Shown one piece after another: positions 52,701-60,090 of a stretch of 64,000 bases of DNA. The DNA is taken from assembly GCF_009711975.1 (NCBI RefSeq), contig NZ_VIKW01000017.1, positions 1 to 64,000 of the forward strand, read 5' to 3'. How positions within the stretch are numbered: position 1 is the stretch's first letter; every line of letters starts with the position of its first letter. A model generated the notes under the pieces. The model was not told the DNA's origin and made no database searches. It worked only from the letters and a program-made list of their open reading frames with translations. Made by a program: the position numbers and the translations under genes. Source of the stretch: Anabaena sp. UHCC 0204 (GTDB lineage: Bacteria; Cyanobacteriota; Cyanobacteriia; Cyanobacteriales; Nostocaceae).

Positions 52701-53628
52701 TCCTAATTTAAATGAGGTGGCATACTTCAAATTAATCAATCAGCAAGTAATGACGACATTACAACCTTATACCATACCTGAAAGAATGATCATCAGTGCA
52801 ACTGGGGAAACTCGCTATTTCCAAATTATCAAATCTCCTTTGATAGCTGCTGACGGTAAAGCCTATCAACTTCTCGGAGTATCAACTGATATTACCGAAC
52901 GTAAGCGAGCCGAACAGGAAATTCAGAAAGCATTGGAAAAAGAAAAAGAACTCGGTGAACTCAAATCACGTTTTGTATCTATGACTTCCCATGAGTTCCG
53001 CACCCCTTTAGCTGTAATTTCTTCTTCAGCCGGAATTTTGAAAGATTTTGGCCACAAACTCGACGAAGCGCGAAAAACAAAACATTTAGATTGCATTCAA
53101 ACTTATGTCAAACACACAACACAACTATTAGATGATATTTTATTAATTAATAAAGCAGAACATGGTAAATTAGCTTTTGAACCGGCTCTTCTCGATTTAA
53201 TTCCTTTTTGCCAGCAACTAACTGAAGAAATACAATTGAGCGCCCCAAATCACACTATTCTTTTTTCTAGTAATCCTCCAACTGGTGTAAGTGGGAAGAT
53301 GGATAAAAAGCTAATCCGGCAAATTTTAATCAATTTGCTTTCTAATGCTATTAAATACTCACCCCAGACTTCTACAATCAACTTCAACTTGAATATTATA
53401 GAGTCAAATGTAATTTTCAGTATTCATGATCAAGGTATTGGTATTCCCGAAGCAGACATATCTCAACTGTTTGAATCTTTTCACCGCGCTCAAAATGTCG
53501 GTAATATTGCTGGTACAGGCTTAGGGTTATCAATTGTTTCCAAATGTATTGATTTACATCATGGCTCAATCGTTGTCAATAGCGAAGTAGGCAAGGGAAC
53601 AACCTTTACTGTGAAAATGCCCTTATAA
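49762..53628 (+). CDS. Sensor histidine kinase with four CBS, one GAF and several PAS domains
   Basis: A 1288-residue soluble kinase. Two CBS pairs (about 10-150 and 155-290; for example GIFTERDIVRCTALGL and GIVTERDIVQMQALEL) suggest adenosine-nucleotide sensing. The GAF domain runs about 345-500. It has DSCF at 405-408 but lacks the usual chromophore Cys-His (ENY at 434-436), so bilin binding is doubtful. After a coiled coil come four PAS/PAC units (about 560-675, 685-800, 805-925 and 930-1045), including EYWVDTTIIPF and MRWIRDQAFPLKY. HisKA: His1077 in MTSHEFRTPLAVISSS. The ATPase domain has LLSNAIKYSP, DQGIGIPEADI and GTGLGLSIVSK. No output domain follows, so it needs a separate receiver, perhaps one of the neighbouring REC proteins. 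Its 3' end overlaps the convergent rdgB gene by 23 bases. Confidence 0.93.
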   Translation: MSIKKISVSDIESTILNSPLTLSADTPVIEAVRLMSQVRETCHITLALVQSDVNLLNYSEQASCILIVENEKLIGIFTERDIVRCTALGLNLDNTSLAEVMIKNPITIKKSQFTNIFVALNLFRQYKIRHLTVVDDQNHIIGLITPTTVRQLLQAADLLKIRTIGEVMTSEVIQAPPTISVLELAQLMAKYSVSCVVITESNSQAQPIGIVTERDIVQMQALELNIIEIEAHIVMSAPLFYMRPQQSLWEAHQQMQQRHIRRLVVVDESNKLLGIVTQTSILYSLDPVEMYETINFLQNKVCQLESEKVEILHKQNTELEIQVQERTTELRQQVNSGKLLATLSQKIRQSLDLELILHTTVSGIQEYLQTERVIIYQFETISSGKIIAESLLPGIKSLLDTNSEDSCFGERCLEPYINYQILKIDDIYTCNLNENYIQSLEQLQIRASLIVPIVHNSQHWGLLCAHQSFQPRYWDTLEIELLEKLSAQIAIAIQQSQLYQETQKELLERQQAEINLQKLNEELETRVAERTAQLQQINQDLLLEILERKHIEKKIQKQLTAIESTIDGIAIVKDDKYLYLNKAHTEMFGYDTATELIGKPWQEIYTPEEIARFECEVFPILSQAGYWQGEATAKRRDGSLFSAEISLTLTKDSELIYVCRDTTENKQAEKKLQRLLLELSDFKYALDQSAIVAITDSDGKITYANDKFCEISQYSRAELIGNTHKIVSSGYHSQEFFQHLWATITKGEVWRGELKNRSKNGTEYWVDTTIIPFLDIHGQPWQYLAIRNNITNRKQTQSDLQQSEQKFRELAENLQQVFWITDLEQSQMLYISPAYEEIWGRTCKSLYENPKSFIDAIYADDRQKFLTAMQNKKQGFDVEYRIIRPDGSMRWIRDQAFPLKYKTGEVYRVVGIAEDITNSKETTVALEQSQNFLRQVIDTNPNLIFVKDWEGRYVLVNQALADIYGTTVENFIGKTDADFNPNLNEVAYFKLINQQVMTTLQPYTIPERMIISATGETRYFQIIKSPLIAADGKAYQLLGVSTDITERKRAEQEIQKALEKEKELGELKSRFVSMTSHEFRTPLAVISSSAGILKDFGHKLDEARKTKHLDCIQTYVKHTTQLLDDILLINKAEHGKLAFEPALLDLIPFCQQLTEEIQLSAPNHTILFSSNPPTGVSGKMDKKLIRQILINLLSNAIKYSPQTSTINFNLNIIESNVIFSIHDQGIGIPEADISQLFESFHRAQNVGNIAGTGLGLSIVSKCIDLHHGSIVVNSEVGKGTTFTVKMPL

Positions 53629-54196
53629 CTTTCCTTAATTGGGGAACTAAAGCTTTTAAAGCATTTCCCCGATGACTAATTGATTTTTTTAAATCTGTTG
53701 TCATTTGGGCAAAAGTCAATTGTTTTTCTGGTACATAAAAAACTGGATCATAACCAAAACCACCATCCCCAACAGGTGCGAATAAAATTTCACCCTGACA
53801 AATACCCTCAGATTGAATGACTATTTCTCCTTGGGGATTTGCAACAGCGATCGCACACATAAACTTAGCCTGGCGATTTTCCTGATCACCTAATTCTCTT
53901 AATAACCTAGCAATCCTTTCTGCATCACTATTCCCATAACGAGCAGAATACACTCCTGGCGCACCATTGAGGGCATCTACGGCTAAACCAGAATCATCAG
54001 CGATCGCCCAATTCCCTGTAACTTTGGCAATTTCAGAAGCTTTTAAACAAGCATTTTCTGCAAAAGTTTCTCCTGTTTCTTCCACATCCAAATCTTCCGG
54101 TTTTAAAGTTAATTCCCAACCAGAATCAGCTAAATAAGCTTGCATTTCCCGTAACTTACCGGGGTTTCCTGTCGCTACTACGAGTATTCTATTCAT
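53606..54196 (-). CDS. rdgB: Non-canonical purine NTP pyrophosphatase (RdgB/HAM1)
   Basis: A 196-residue house-cleaning enzyme that hydrolyses ITP, dITP and XTP to the monophosphates, keeping deaminated purines out of nucleic acids. Family motifs are all visible: the N-terminal nucleotide-binding VVATGNPGKLREMQAYL, TFAENACLKA, ADDSGLAVDALNGAPGVYSARY with the base-recognition and catalytic acidic residues, GFGYDPVFYVPE and the C-terminal SHRGNALK. Length is normal. Its last 23 bases overlap the end of the CBS-GAF-PAS kinase on the other strand, a tight tail-to-tail arrangement. Confidence 0.96.
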   Translation of the reverse strand: MNRILVVATGNPGKLREMQAYLADSGWELTLKPEDLDVEETGETFAENACLKASEIAKVTGNWAIADDSGLAVDALNGAPGVYSARYGNSDAERIARLLRELGDQENRQAKFMCAIAVANPQGEIVIQSEGICQGEILFAPVGDGGFGYDPVFYVPEKQLTFAQMTTDLKKSISHRGNALKALVPQLRKVIRAFSQ

Positions 54197-54306
54197 TATT
54201 TATATTATGTACGATGTAAAATTAACTGGTTGACGCAAATAATATTTTTTAACTTGTAGTCCCAATTGTAATTTATTTTATAGTTTTCTGTCAATACAAC
54301 AAAAAT

Positions 54307-54318
54307 AATTGTACAATT
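54307..54318. promoter_or_regulatory. Perfect palindrome AATTGTACAATT upstream of the toxin-antitoxin pair
   Basis: A 12-base perfect palindrome ends 30 bases before the antitoxin ATG and just before a -10-like TAGAAT (54323-54328). Type II toxin-antitoxin operons are usually repressed by the antitoxin complex at such operators. Assignment is by position and symmetry only. Confidence 0.45.
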
Positions 54319-54348
54319 TAGATAGAATTGTTTCAAGATAGCGCAACC

Positions 54349-54570
54349 ATGGAACAACTAATCATTAAGGTCGCTGATAAAGAAAAAGCACAGATGCTAT
54401 TATCAATTATTTCTGCTTTGGATTTTGTTAACTCTGTAGAAGTAATAGAAGATAAGACCATTATATCTGATGATGAGGAAGATTTTTTCTCTTTAGCAGG
54501 ACTCTGGGAAAATAGAAATATTTCTACTGAGTCAATTCGTCAAGAAGCATGGATAAGAGAAGTTAAATGA
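54349..54570 (+). CDS. Antitoxin of a VapBC-type pair
   Basis: A 73-residue acidic protein starting at ATG 54349 (MEQLIIKVADKEKAQMLLSI); an in-frame TTG at 54328 is less likely. The N-terminal half looks alpha/beta (ALDFVNSVEVIEDKTI). The acidic middle (SDDEEDFFSLAGLWENRNI) and C-terminal helix fit a toxin-wrapping tail like that of other small cyanobacterial antitoxins. No AbrB, ribbon-helix-helix or other DNA-binding fold is obvious. Its stop overlaps the PIN-domain toxin start by 4 bases (ATGA), the classical coupled order antitoxin-toxin. The identification rests mainly on this arrangement. Confidence 0.75.
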   Translation: MEQLIIKVADKEKAQMLLSIISALDFVNSVEVIEDKTIISDDEEDFFSLAGLWENRNISTESIRQEAWIREVK

Positions 54571-54935
54571 TTTTATGTGACACAAATATTCTCATAGAAT
54601 TCTATAAAAACAATTCTCAAATTATCTCTGAGCTTCGTTTGATTGGACTAAATCAATTAGCGATTAGTACAATTACTCAAGCTGAATTATATTATGGTGC
54701 TATTAATAATGTGGAATTGAAGAAAATTAAAAAACATTTGAAATTACTTCATATTTTTCCTGTTGATATTACGGTATCTAATCAATTCATTGAATTAATG
54801 GAAACTTATTCACTCAGTCATAAACTCAGTATTCCTGATGCCTTAATTGCCTCAACCGCATTAGTTCATAAAATTGATTTATATACTTTAAATGTTAAAG
54901 ATTTTCGCTTTATTGTCGGGTTAAATTTACATTAG
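54567..54935 (+). CDS. vapC: PIN-domain toxin, VapC family
   Basis: A 122-residue PIN-domain ribonuclease. The four acidic active-site positions are visible: Asp in ILCDTNILIEF, Glu in STITQAELYYGA, Asp in LSIPDALIASTAL and a C-terminal Asp in TLNVKDFRF. VapC toxins cleave tRNA or rRNA, halting translation when the antitoxin is lost. It overlaps the antitoxin gene by 4 bases. The gene ends 43 bases before the convergent phosphohexomutase gene. Normal length for the family. Confidence 0.88.
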   Translation: MILCDTNILIEFYKNNSQIISELRLIGLNQLAISTITQAELYYGAINNVELKKIKKHLKLLHIFPVDITVSNQFIELMETYSLSHKLSIPDALIASTALVHKIDLYTLNVKDFRFIVGLNLH

Positions 54936-54978
54936 CAATGGGCAATAAGTAATAGTTTTACCAATTACCCATTAATGC

Positions 54979-56421
54979 TTAATTTGATTCTGCCCAAGTT
55001 TTCGCCCAGGCTAGAGTTTTGTGAACTTCTTCTAGGGTTGCGGCTTCACAATAAAGACGTAAAACTGGTTCAGTTCCGCTAAATCTAATCATTAACCAAC
55101 TTTGATCAGCCAGACGGAATTTATAACCATCAATTGTTTGACAACCGATGACTTTTTTACCTGCAATTTCTGTCAAAGGTTGGGATTGCAACTGTTGTAA
55201 TAATCGCCCTCTGACTTCCATATTTGCTAAAGGTAAATCAATGCGATCATAGCTTGATGAAAAACCAGTTTGTTGTTGTAAATAGCGATAATATTCACCT
55301 AAATCCAAACCTGATTCCACCACCGCTTCCAATACATACAACGCCGATAATAAAGCATCACGTTCGGGAATATGGCTACCATAACCAATTCCACCGGATT
55401 CTTCACCACCTAGCAATACTTGTGTATCTAACATTCGGTCAGCAATATATTTATAACCTACAGGTGTTTCATGGATAGAAAGGTTATGTAGTGCGGCTAC
55501 ACGGGGCATTAAGTCCGAACCGCTGACAGTTTTAACAATTTCGCCCTGAAAGTTGCGCCGCAGGGTGAGATGGTCAATTAAGATGGGAATTAAAATTTGG
55601 GAACTGAGGAAATTAGCATCTTGATCTACTGCGGCAATGCGATCGCAATCTCCATCAAATACTAAACCCACTGTTAAACCTGTTTTATTGGTTTCCCGGT
55701 GAGTTTTCATGACTGTAAATAGTCGTGAAAGGTACTTTGGTAAAGGTTCAGGCGCACCACCTTCAAATAGAGGATCGCGATCGCTATTAATTTCCTTAAC
55801 TTGTTCTCCTAATAGTCGTGCTACTCCTCCAGCCGCCGCCCCGTGCATAACATCCACAAATAATGTTAATTGTCCCGAAGCGATCGCTTTCTTAATTTTG
55901 TCAATATCAACTTTAGCTGCTAATGCTTGACAATAACTCGGCCAGGGATCAAAGGTATTTTCCTCGCCTGGTATTGCGGCTGGTGCAACTTTCTCTGACA
56001 ATAAGGCTTCTATCTCTTGTGTAACTTCCTGTGGAACTGAACCACCAAAAGCACTTTTAACTTTTAATCCTAAATATGTACCAGGATTATGGCTGGCTGT
56101 CACAACTAGCGCCCCTAAAGCTTGGCGTTCTTTAGCTGCCCAACTAAAAGCCGGAGTTGGCGCAAAACAGTCGCTAAACAAGACATCAAAACCAACTGCG
56201 GTGACGGCATTAGCCACAACACGGGCAAACTCTTCCGCCATAAATCGGCGATCGTAACCGACAATAATTGTCCGGCTACCCACTTCAGAAAAGTAAGTAT
56301 TATGTAAAACTTTGGCTGCTACAGTTGCGACTAAGGCTAGGCGTTCAAAGGTAAACTCCTCACCTATGAGACCCCGCCAGCCATCTGTACCAAACTTGAT
56401 TGGATTAGTTACAACTGGCAT
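54979..56421 (-). CDS. Phosphoglucomutase/phosphomannomutase family protein
   Basis: A 480-residue alpha-D-phosphohexomutase. The N-terminal KFGTDGWRG loop, the phosphoserine loop TASHNPGTYLG, the metal-binding DGDCDR, the sugar-binding GGEESGGIG and the C-terminal phosphate-binding RFSGTEPVLRLY are all present in family order. It interconverts hexose 1- and 6-phosphates for glycogen and cell-envelope sugars. Substrate choice between glucose and mannose cannot be decided from these motifs. The start ATG lies near a 7-base tandem array on its upstream side. Monocistronic by appearance, convergent with vapC. Confidence 0.94.
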   Translation of the reverse strand: MPVVTNPIKFGTDGWRGLIGEEFTFERLALVATVAAKVLHNTYFSEVGSRTIIVGYDRRFMAEEFARVVANAVTAVGFDVLFSDCFAPTPAFSWAAKERQALGALVVTASHNPGTYLGLKVKSAFGGSVPQEVTQEIEALLSEKVAPAAIPGEENTFDPWPSYCQALAAKVDIDKIKKAIASGQLTLFVDVMHGAAAGGVARLLGEQVKEINSDRDPLFEGGAPEPLPKYLSRLFTVMKTHRETNKTGLTVGLVFDGDCDRIAAVDQDANFLSSQILIPILIDHLTLRRNFQGEIVKTVSGSDLMPRVAALHNLSIHETPVGYKYIADRMLDTQVLLGGEESGGIGYGSHIPERDALLSALYVLEAVVESGLDLGEYYRYLQQQTGFSSSYDRIDLPLANMEVRGRLLQQLQSQPLTEIAGKKVIGCQTIDGYKFRLADQSWLMIRFSGTEPVLRLYCEAATLEEVHKTLAWAKTWAESN

Positions 56422-56474
56422 AAAAATATCCTAAATTTCTAATTGAAAATTCTAGCATTTATCATAGGGGATTT

Positions 56475-56558
56475 GTCAGTTGTCAGTTGTCAGTTGTCAG
56501 TTGTCAGTTGTCAGTTGTCAATTGTCAATTGTCAATTGTCAATTGTCAATTGTCAATT
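56475..56558. repeat. Array of twelve 7-base tandem repeats
   Basis: Six copies of GTCAGTT (56475-56516) are followed without a break by six of GTCAATT (56517-56558). The switch is sharp and all copies are perfect. The array lies between purN and the phosphohexomutase gene. It matches the short tandemly repeated heptamers known from heterocystous cyanobacteria. Confidence 0.95.
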
Positions 56559-56571
56559 CTTGAACTGCCCC

Positions 56572-57213
56572 CTAGCTTAAAAGTGCGATCGCCATTGGTA
56601 AAATTCGATGTTCCTGTACTTGAATTCTCGCGTGTAGTGTTTCTGATGTATCATCTGGTAGCACGGGAACAGCGGCTTGCATTAAAATTTCTCCACTATC
56701 AACTTCTAAAGAAACAAAATGCACACTACAACCAGTAATTTTTACTCCAGCAGCTAAAGCCTGTTCTACAGCCCGTACTCCCTTAAAACTCGGTAATAAA
56801 CTAGGATGGATATTAATCATGCGATTGGGAAAAGCGTCAATTAACACTTGTGTAACTAATCGCATCCATCCCGCCATAATTACGAATTCCACATCATACT
56901 GCTTTAATGTTTCGGCAACTTTACCATCAAACTTTTCCCGACTTTTACAGTCACGATGATTTAATAATACAGCTTTTACACCCCATTTTTCAGCCCTAGT
57001 TGCTGCCTTCGCCTCCGGATTATTGTAAATTAAAACTTGAATTTGGGCGTTAATTTTCCCATCTGCGATCGCTTGAGCAATCACTTCAAAATTACTCCCA
57101 TTTCCAGAAGCCATTATTCCCAATTTCACAGGCTTATTTGCGGAAACTTGGTGATGATCAATATCAGGAGAAATGAGACTAGCCGTAGTATTTTTTGGGG
57201 AATCATGAATCAT
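56572..57213 (-). CDS. purN: Phosphoribosylglycinamide formyltransferase
   Basis: A 213-residue enzyme of purine synthesis that transfers a formyl group from 10-formyl-tetrahydrofolate to GAR. Motifs: the N-terminal phosphate-binding MASGNGSNFEVIAQAI, VIMAGWMRLV, NIHPSLLPSFKG with the catalytic Asn-His pair, and GCSVHFVSLEVDSG with the catalytic Asp. The first 30 or so residues are an extension before the core (KLGIMASG), common in cyanobacterial members. It ends just before the heptamer array, and the start follows the pilin-like gene by 9 bases on the same strand. Confidence 0.95.
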   Translation of the reverse strand: MIHDSPKNTTASLISPDIDHHQVSANKPVKLGIMASGNGSNFEVIAQAIADGKINAQIQVLIYNNPEAKAATRAEKWGVKAVLLNHRDCKSREKFDGKVAETLKQYDVEFVIMAGWMRLVTQVLIDAFPNRMINIHPSLLPSFKGVRAVEQALAAGVKITGCSVHFVSLEVDSGEILMQAAVPVLPDDTSETLHARIQVQEHRILPMAIALLS

Positions 57214-57222
57214 AAATAATGA

Positions 57223-58158
57223 TTATTTTAACAAACTTGAACCTACTGGACATTGAACTTCCTGAGCAGCTTTTGTAGGAATTTTGGGAATGGCTGGGGG
57301 TTTAGTGGCAGGTTTAACTGTTACACAAATAGCCGTATTTGGCAATATTTCACTGTTGTTTTTTTTGATAAATACAATTCCTGTATAGCTTTTCAAATCA
57401 GGCTTTTTAGCAGTAGCTGTTTGCACAACACGCTGATTATTTTTACCTTGAGGAATAATGCGATAACGGTAATTCTCAGTTTCCGACTCAATGCCAATTT
57501 TTAGTTCTTGAATAGTGTTGGCAAACTTATTCAACTCTATAAAATAAGCCTGTTGGGCGCGATTCATTGATTTGATAATTATTTCAGCTTCAGCTTCTGG
57601 ATTATTAGCTGGTTTTTCCATATTCGGATCAATTACTTCAACATTTTCTGGTAATGTTGTATTATCAGAAACCTTTGTAAACAGAGATACATCTGGAGAA
57701 AACTGATTAGGTCTAGGTTGTCCAGGATCAGTATCCTTTAGTTGTAGCCGCATTTTACCATCAGTAGTAAAATCAAAAATAGTTAAAACTGGTTTAGGAT
57801 TATCAGGGAGAATAATATCCAAATACATTGGGTTTGGTGTCGAGTTAATCCGATACTCTAATGGGTAAGCAGCCGATTTTTCAGCAATCCCCATAATCAA
57901 AAATAGCTTACCATCAGCAGTGAAGAGAAAATTGATATCTAGACCTAAAGAATCCTTATTTTCCCATCGTCCCAGCAGTTTTTTCAGAATAGCGTCTTCT
58001 GAAGAATTAGCTGGTTGGGATACAGTAGGTGTTGGTGCTGTGGTCGGTTGAGCTAGTACATTTGTATGAAATGTCAATGGTAAAGCCACTAATAAGCTGT
58101 AAGTTAGGAATTTACTAGCATTTTTGAGTTTGTCAAAGTCAAGAACAAGATACGGCAT
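57223..58158 (-). CDS. Secreted protein with C-terminal type IV pilin-like (G/H) domain
   Basis: A 311-residue protein. A signal sequence (FLTYSLLVALPLTFHTNVLAQ, about 17-37) is followed by a Thr/Pro/Ser linker. A beta-rich domain (about 50-160: LLGRWENKDSLGLDINFLF, KMRLQLKDTD) resembles lipocalin-like modules seen in such proteins. The C-terminal domain (about 190-280) reads MNRAQQAYFIELNKFANTI, GIESETENYRYRI and LKSYTGIVFI, the pattern of cyanobacterial pilin-like G/H proteins, but without the prepilin N-terminal helix directly before it. Function unknown; probably periplasmic or at the surface. purN lies 9 bases downstream, perhaps only by chance. Confidence 0.75.
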   Translation of the reverse strand: MPYLVLDFDKLKNASKFLTYSLLVALPLTFHTNVLAQPTTAPTPTVSQPANSSEDAILKKLLGRWENKDSLGLDINFLFTADGKLFLIMGIAEKSAAYPLEYRINSTPNPMYLDIILPDNPKPVLTIFDFTTDGKMRLQLKDTDPGQPRPNQFSPDVSLFTKVSDNTTLPENVEVIDPNMEKPANNPEAEAEIIIKSMNRAQQAYFIELNKFANTIQELKIGIESETENYRYRIIPQGKNNQRVVQTATAKKPDLKSYTGIVFIKKNNSEILPNTAICVTVKPATKPPAIPKIPTKAAQEVQCPVGSSLLK

Positions 58159-58241
58159 TTAAGGATATTCCCATGTATTAATAGAATTTTATTTCAATAT
58201 GGTGCTAATGCTATTTCTCAGTCCTATTAAATAACATAATC

Positions 58242-59129
58242 ATGACAACACCTCGTCCTTCTCAGATGAAACTGCTAGACAATGATACTGCTGCGGCTTG
58301 GATTTTTCTCACCCCAGCCCTGATTTTGTTAGGTTTATTTATAATTTGGCCGATTATCTATTTGTTTTACCTTAGTTTCACTGCTGGTAGTTTCACTTCT
58401 AGCGGTACTTATTGGGTAGGCATTAAAAATTACAAGCGATTGTTATTCAATGCGGATTTTTGGCAAGTTATTTTTAATACGGTTTATTTCACGATCGCTA
58501 CCCTCATTCCCAGTTTAGTAATTCCACTAGGGCTAGCTGTATTATTAAATCGTGCCATCCCCATGCGAGGAATTTTACGCAGTGCCTATTTTCTCCCCTC
58601 AATTATCTCCCTTGTGGCTGCTGGCTTAGGTTTTCGCTGGTTATTTCAAGATACAGGACCAATCAATGGACTTTTATCTATGTATGGTATTGGTACAATT
58701 TCTTGGTTATCAAATACCTTTTGGGCAATGCCAGTAATTATTTTATTTAGTATTTGGAAACAAATCGGCTTTAATATGGTAGTTTTTTTAGCCGGATTAC
58801 AAGCAATTCCCCTGAGTCGCTATGAAGCTGCGGAATTAGATGGGGCTAATGACTGGCAACAATTTTGGCATATTACCCTACCAGGACTCAGACCAACGGT
58901 AATATTTGCGACCATTACTACAGCAATATTTACATTACGTAGTTTTGAACCTGTTTATGTCATGACTGGTGGTGGACCATTAAATTCTACCAATTTGTTG
59001 GTTTACTATACATATCAAGAAGCATTTGGGCAATTTGATTTTGGTTATGCCGCAGCAGTAGCAACGGTACTTTTAGGAGTGACATTATTATTAGTCTATT
59101 GGCAATTAAGAACATGGGGAAATGATTAA
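58242..59129 (+). CDS. Sugar ABC transporter permease (MalF type)
   Basis: A 295-residue inner-membrane permease with six predicted helices (for example AWIFLTPALILLGLFIIWPIIYLFYL). The cytoplasmic EAA loop reads SRYEAAELDGANDWQQFWHITLPGLRP, which docks the ATPase, and the C-terminal part has FTLRSFEPVYVMTGGGP. This is the CUT1-type carbohydrate family. The partner permease, binding protein and ATPase genes are not adjacent in the window, so the substrate is unknown. A MITE-like element lies just downstream. Confidence 0.92.
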   Translation: MTTPRPSQMKLLDNDTAAAWIFLTPALILLGLFIIWPIIYLFYLSFTAGSFTSSGTYWVGIKNYKRLLFNADFWQVIFNTVYFTIATLIPSLVIPLGLAVLLNRAIPMRGILRSAYFLPSIISLVAAGLGFRWLFQDTGPINGLLSMYGIGTISWLSNTFWAMPVIILFSIWKQIGFNMVVFLAGLQAIPLSRYEAAELDGANDWQQFWHITLPGLRPTVIFATITTAIFTLRSFEPVYVMTGGGPLNSTNLLVYYTYQEAFGQFDFGYAAAVATVLLGVTLLLVYWQLRTWGND

Positions 59130-59167
59130 TTAGGGATAGGAGTCACCGAGTCAAAAAACTGATTCAT

Positions 59168-59278
59168 GGCGTTGCTGAATTAGGGTATGAAATTCAAAAA
59201 TCAATTATTTCAAACTCTTACTCTCTGTGACTCTGCGTCTCTGCGTGAAACAAAATCATACTCTTAATCAGCAACACC
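59168..59278. mobile_element. 111-base MITE-like element with 7-base target duplication
   Basis: The ends are inverted repeats: GGCGTTGCTGAATTAGGG and TATGA at 59168-59190 match the inverse of 59256-59278 at 19 of 23 positions. The element is bracketed by identical direct repeats GATTCAT at 59161-59167 and 59279-59285, the signature of target-site duplication. The interior has no ORF and contains the CTCTGCGT motif twice. The right-hand GATTCAT ends on the last base of the fraE stop codon. Confidence 0.8.
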
Positions 59279-59284
59279 GATTCA

Positions 59285-60064
59285 TTAAAACTCCCTGCGT
59301 AAAAAGATGAGAATAGCAAATGCTAACAACATAAAACTATAAAGTAAACCATAACCAGCATTAGTAAATAATGTGATTGTGTCAGGTAATGCTTGTAAAC
59401 CATAAACAGCATCATTTTTCAAATCTAATCTAGATAAATCTGGTAATAACAGATATAACCCTTGAGTGATGCGTTCCATACCTGGGTTTTCACTTAAGCG
59501 ACCTAATGCCACTAAATCTTGAGTAATAGTCCCCATTAAATAGACTGCAAATGTTAAAGCTGTGGCGATAAGGGAACTGGTAAAAACGCCTAGTGTGATG
59601 GCTACAGCCGTAATTAAACATAATTGAAAGAATATGAATAGTGCAGCCAGAAAAATACTAGTAACTGGATAGGATACCTGACCAATTTGCAAAAATCCGA
59701 CATAGATTATTGTCATTGTGGAAATTAAGACAGCGATAACGGCTGATAGTCCTAAGTATTTACTGACAATAAATTCACTGCGGCTGATGGGTTTGGCAAT
59801 TAATACTAAGATGGTGCGTTTTTCGATTTCTTTGTTAACCAATCCCGTACCGATAAATATAGCCACAATCAAACCAATGACATTCATGGCTGCTAAACCA
59901 AAGTCTAAAAAGATTTTATCAGCAGTAGTGGTGGCAAATTCAGGAATTGCGCGGAAAGCAATAGCCAGAAGGATTGCATAAAAACCAATAATGTAGAGGA
60001 TGCGATCGCGGATCACTTCCTTAAACACATTCTTGGCCATGACAACAGTTCTAATTACATTCAT
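59285..60064 (-). CDS. fraE: Septal ABC-2 type permease FraE
   Basis: A 259-residue protein with about six membrane helices (ILYIIGFYAILLAIAF, NVIGLIVAIFIGTGLV, LSAVIAVLISTMTIIYVGFL, LCLITAVAITLGVFTSSLIA) and the ABC-2 permease hallmark VNKEIEKRTILVLIAKPISRSEFIVSKYLGL. Length and position as third gene after fraC-like and fraD-like genes match FraE of Anabaena, needed for filament integrity and diazotrophic growth through cell-cell septa. It starts 26 bases after fraD. Its 3' end coincides with a MITE-like insertion that leaves the stop codon intact. The ATPase partner is not in the window. Confidence 0.88.
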   Translation of the reverse strand: MNVIRTVVMAKNVFKEVIRDRILYIIGFYAILLAIAFRAIPEFATTTADKIFLDFGLAAMNVIGLIVAIFIGTGLVNKEIEKRTILVLIAKPISRSEFIVSKYLGLSAVIAVLISTMTIIYVGFLQIGQVSYPVTSIFLAALFIFFQLCLITAVAITLGVFTSSLIATALTFAVYLMGTITQDLVALGRLSENPGMERITQGLYLLLPDLSRLDLKNDAVYGLQALPDTITLFTNAGYGLLYSFMLLAFAILIFLRREF

Positions 60065-60090
60065 AGTAGTTATTAATGTTTAATTTTCCC

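Noticed and set aside
56475-56558. Possible CRISPR array
   Set aside because: Units are 7 bases with no spacers; this is a simple tandem repeat array.
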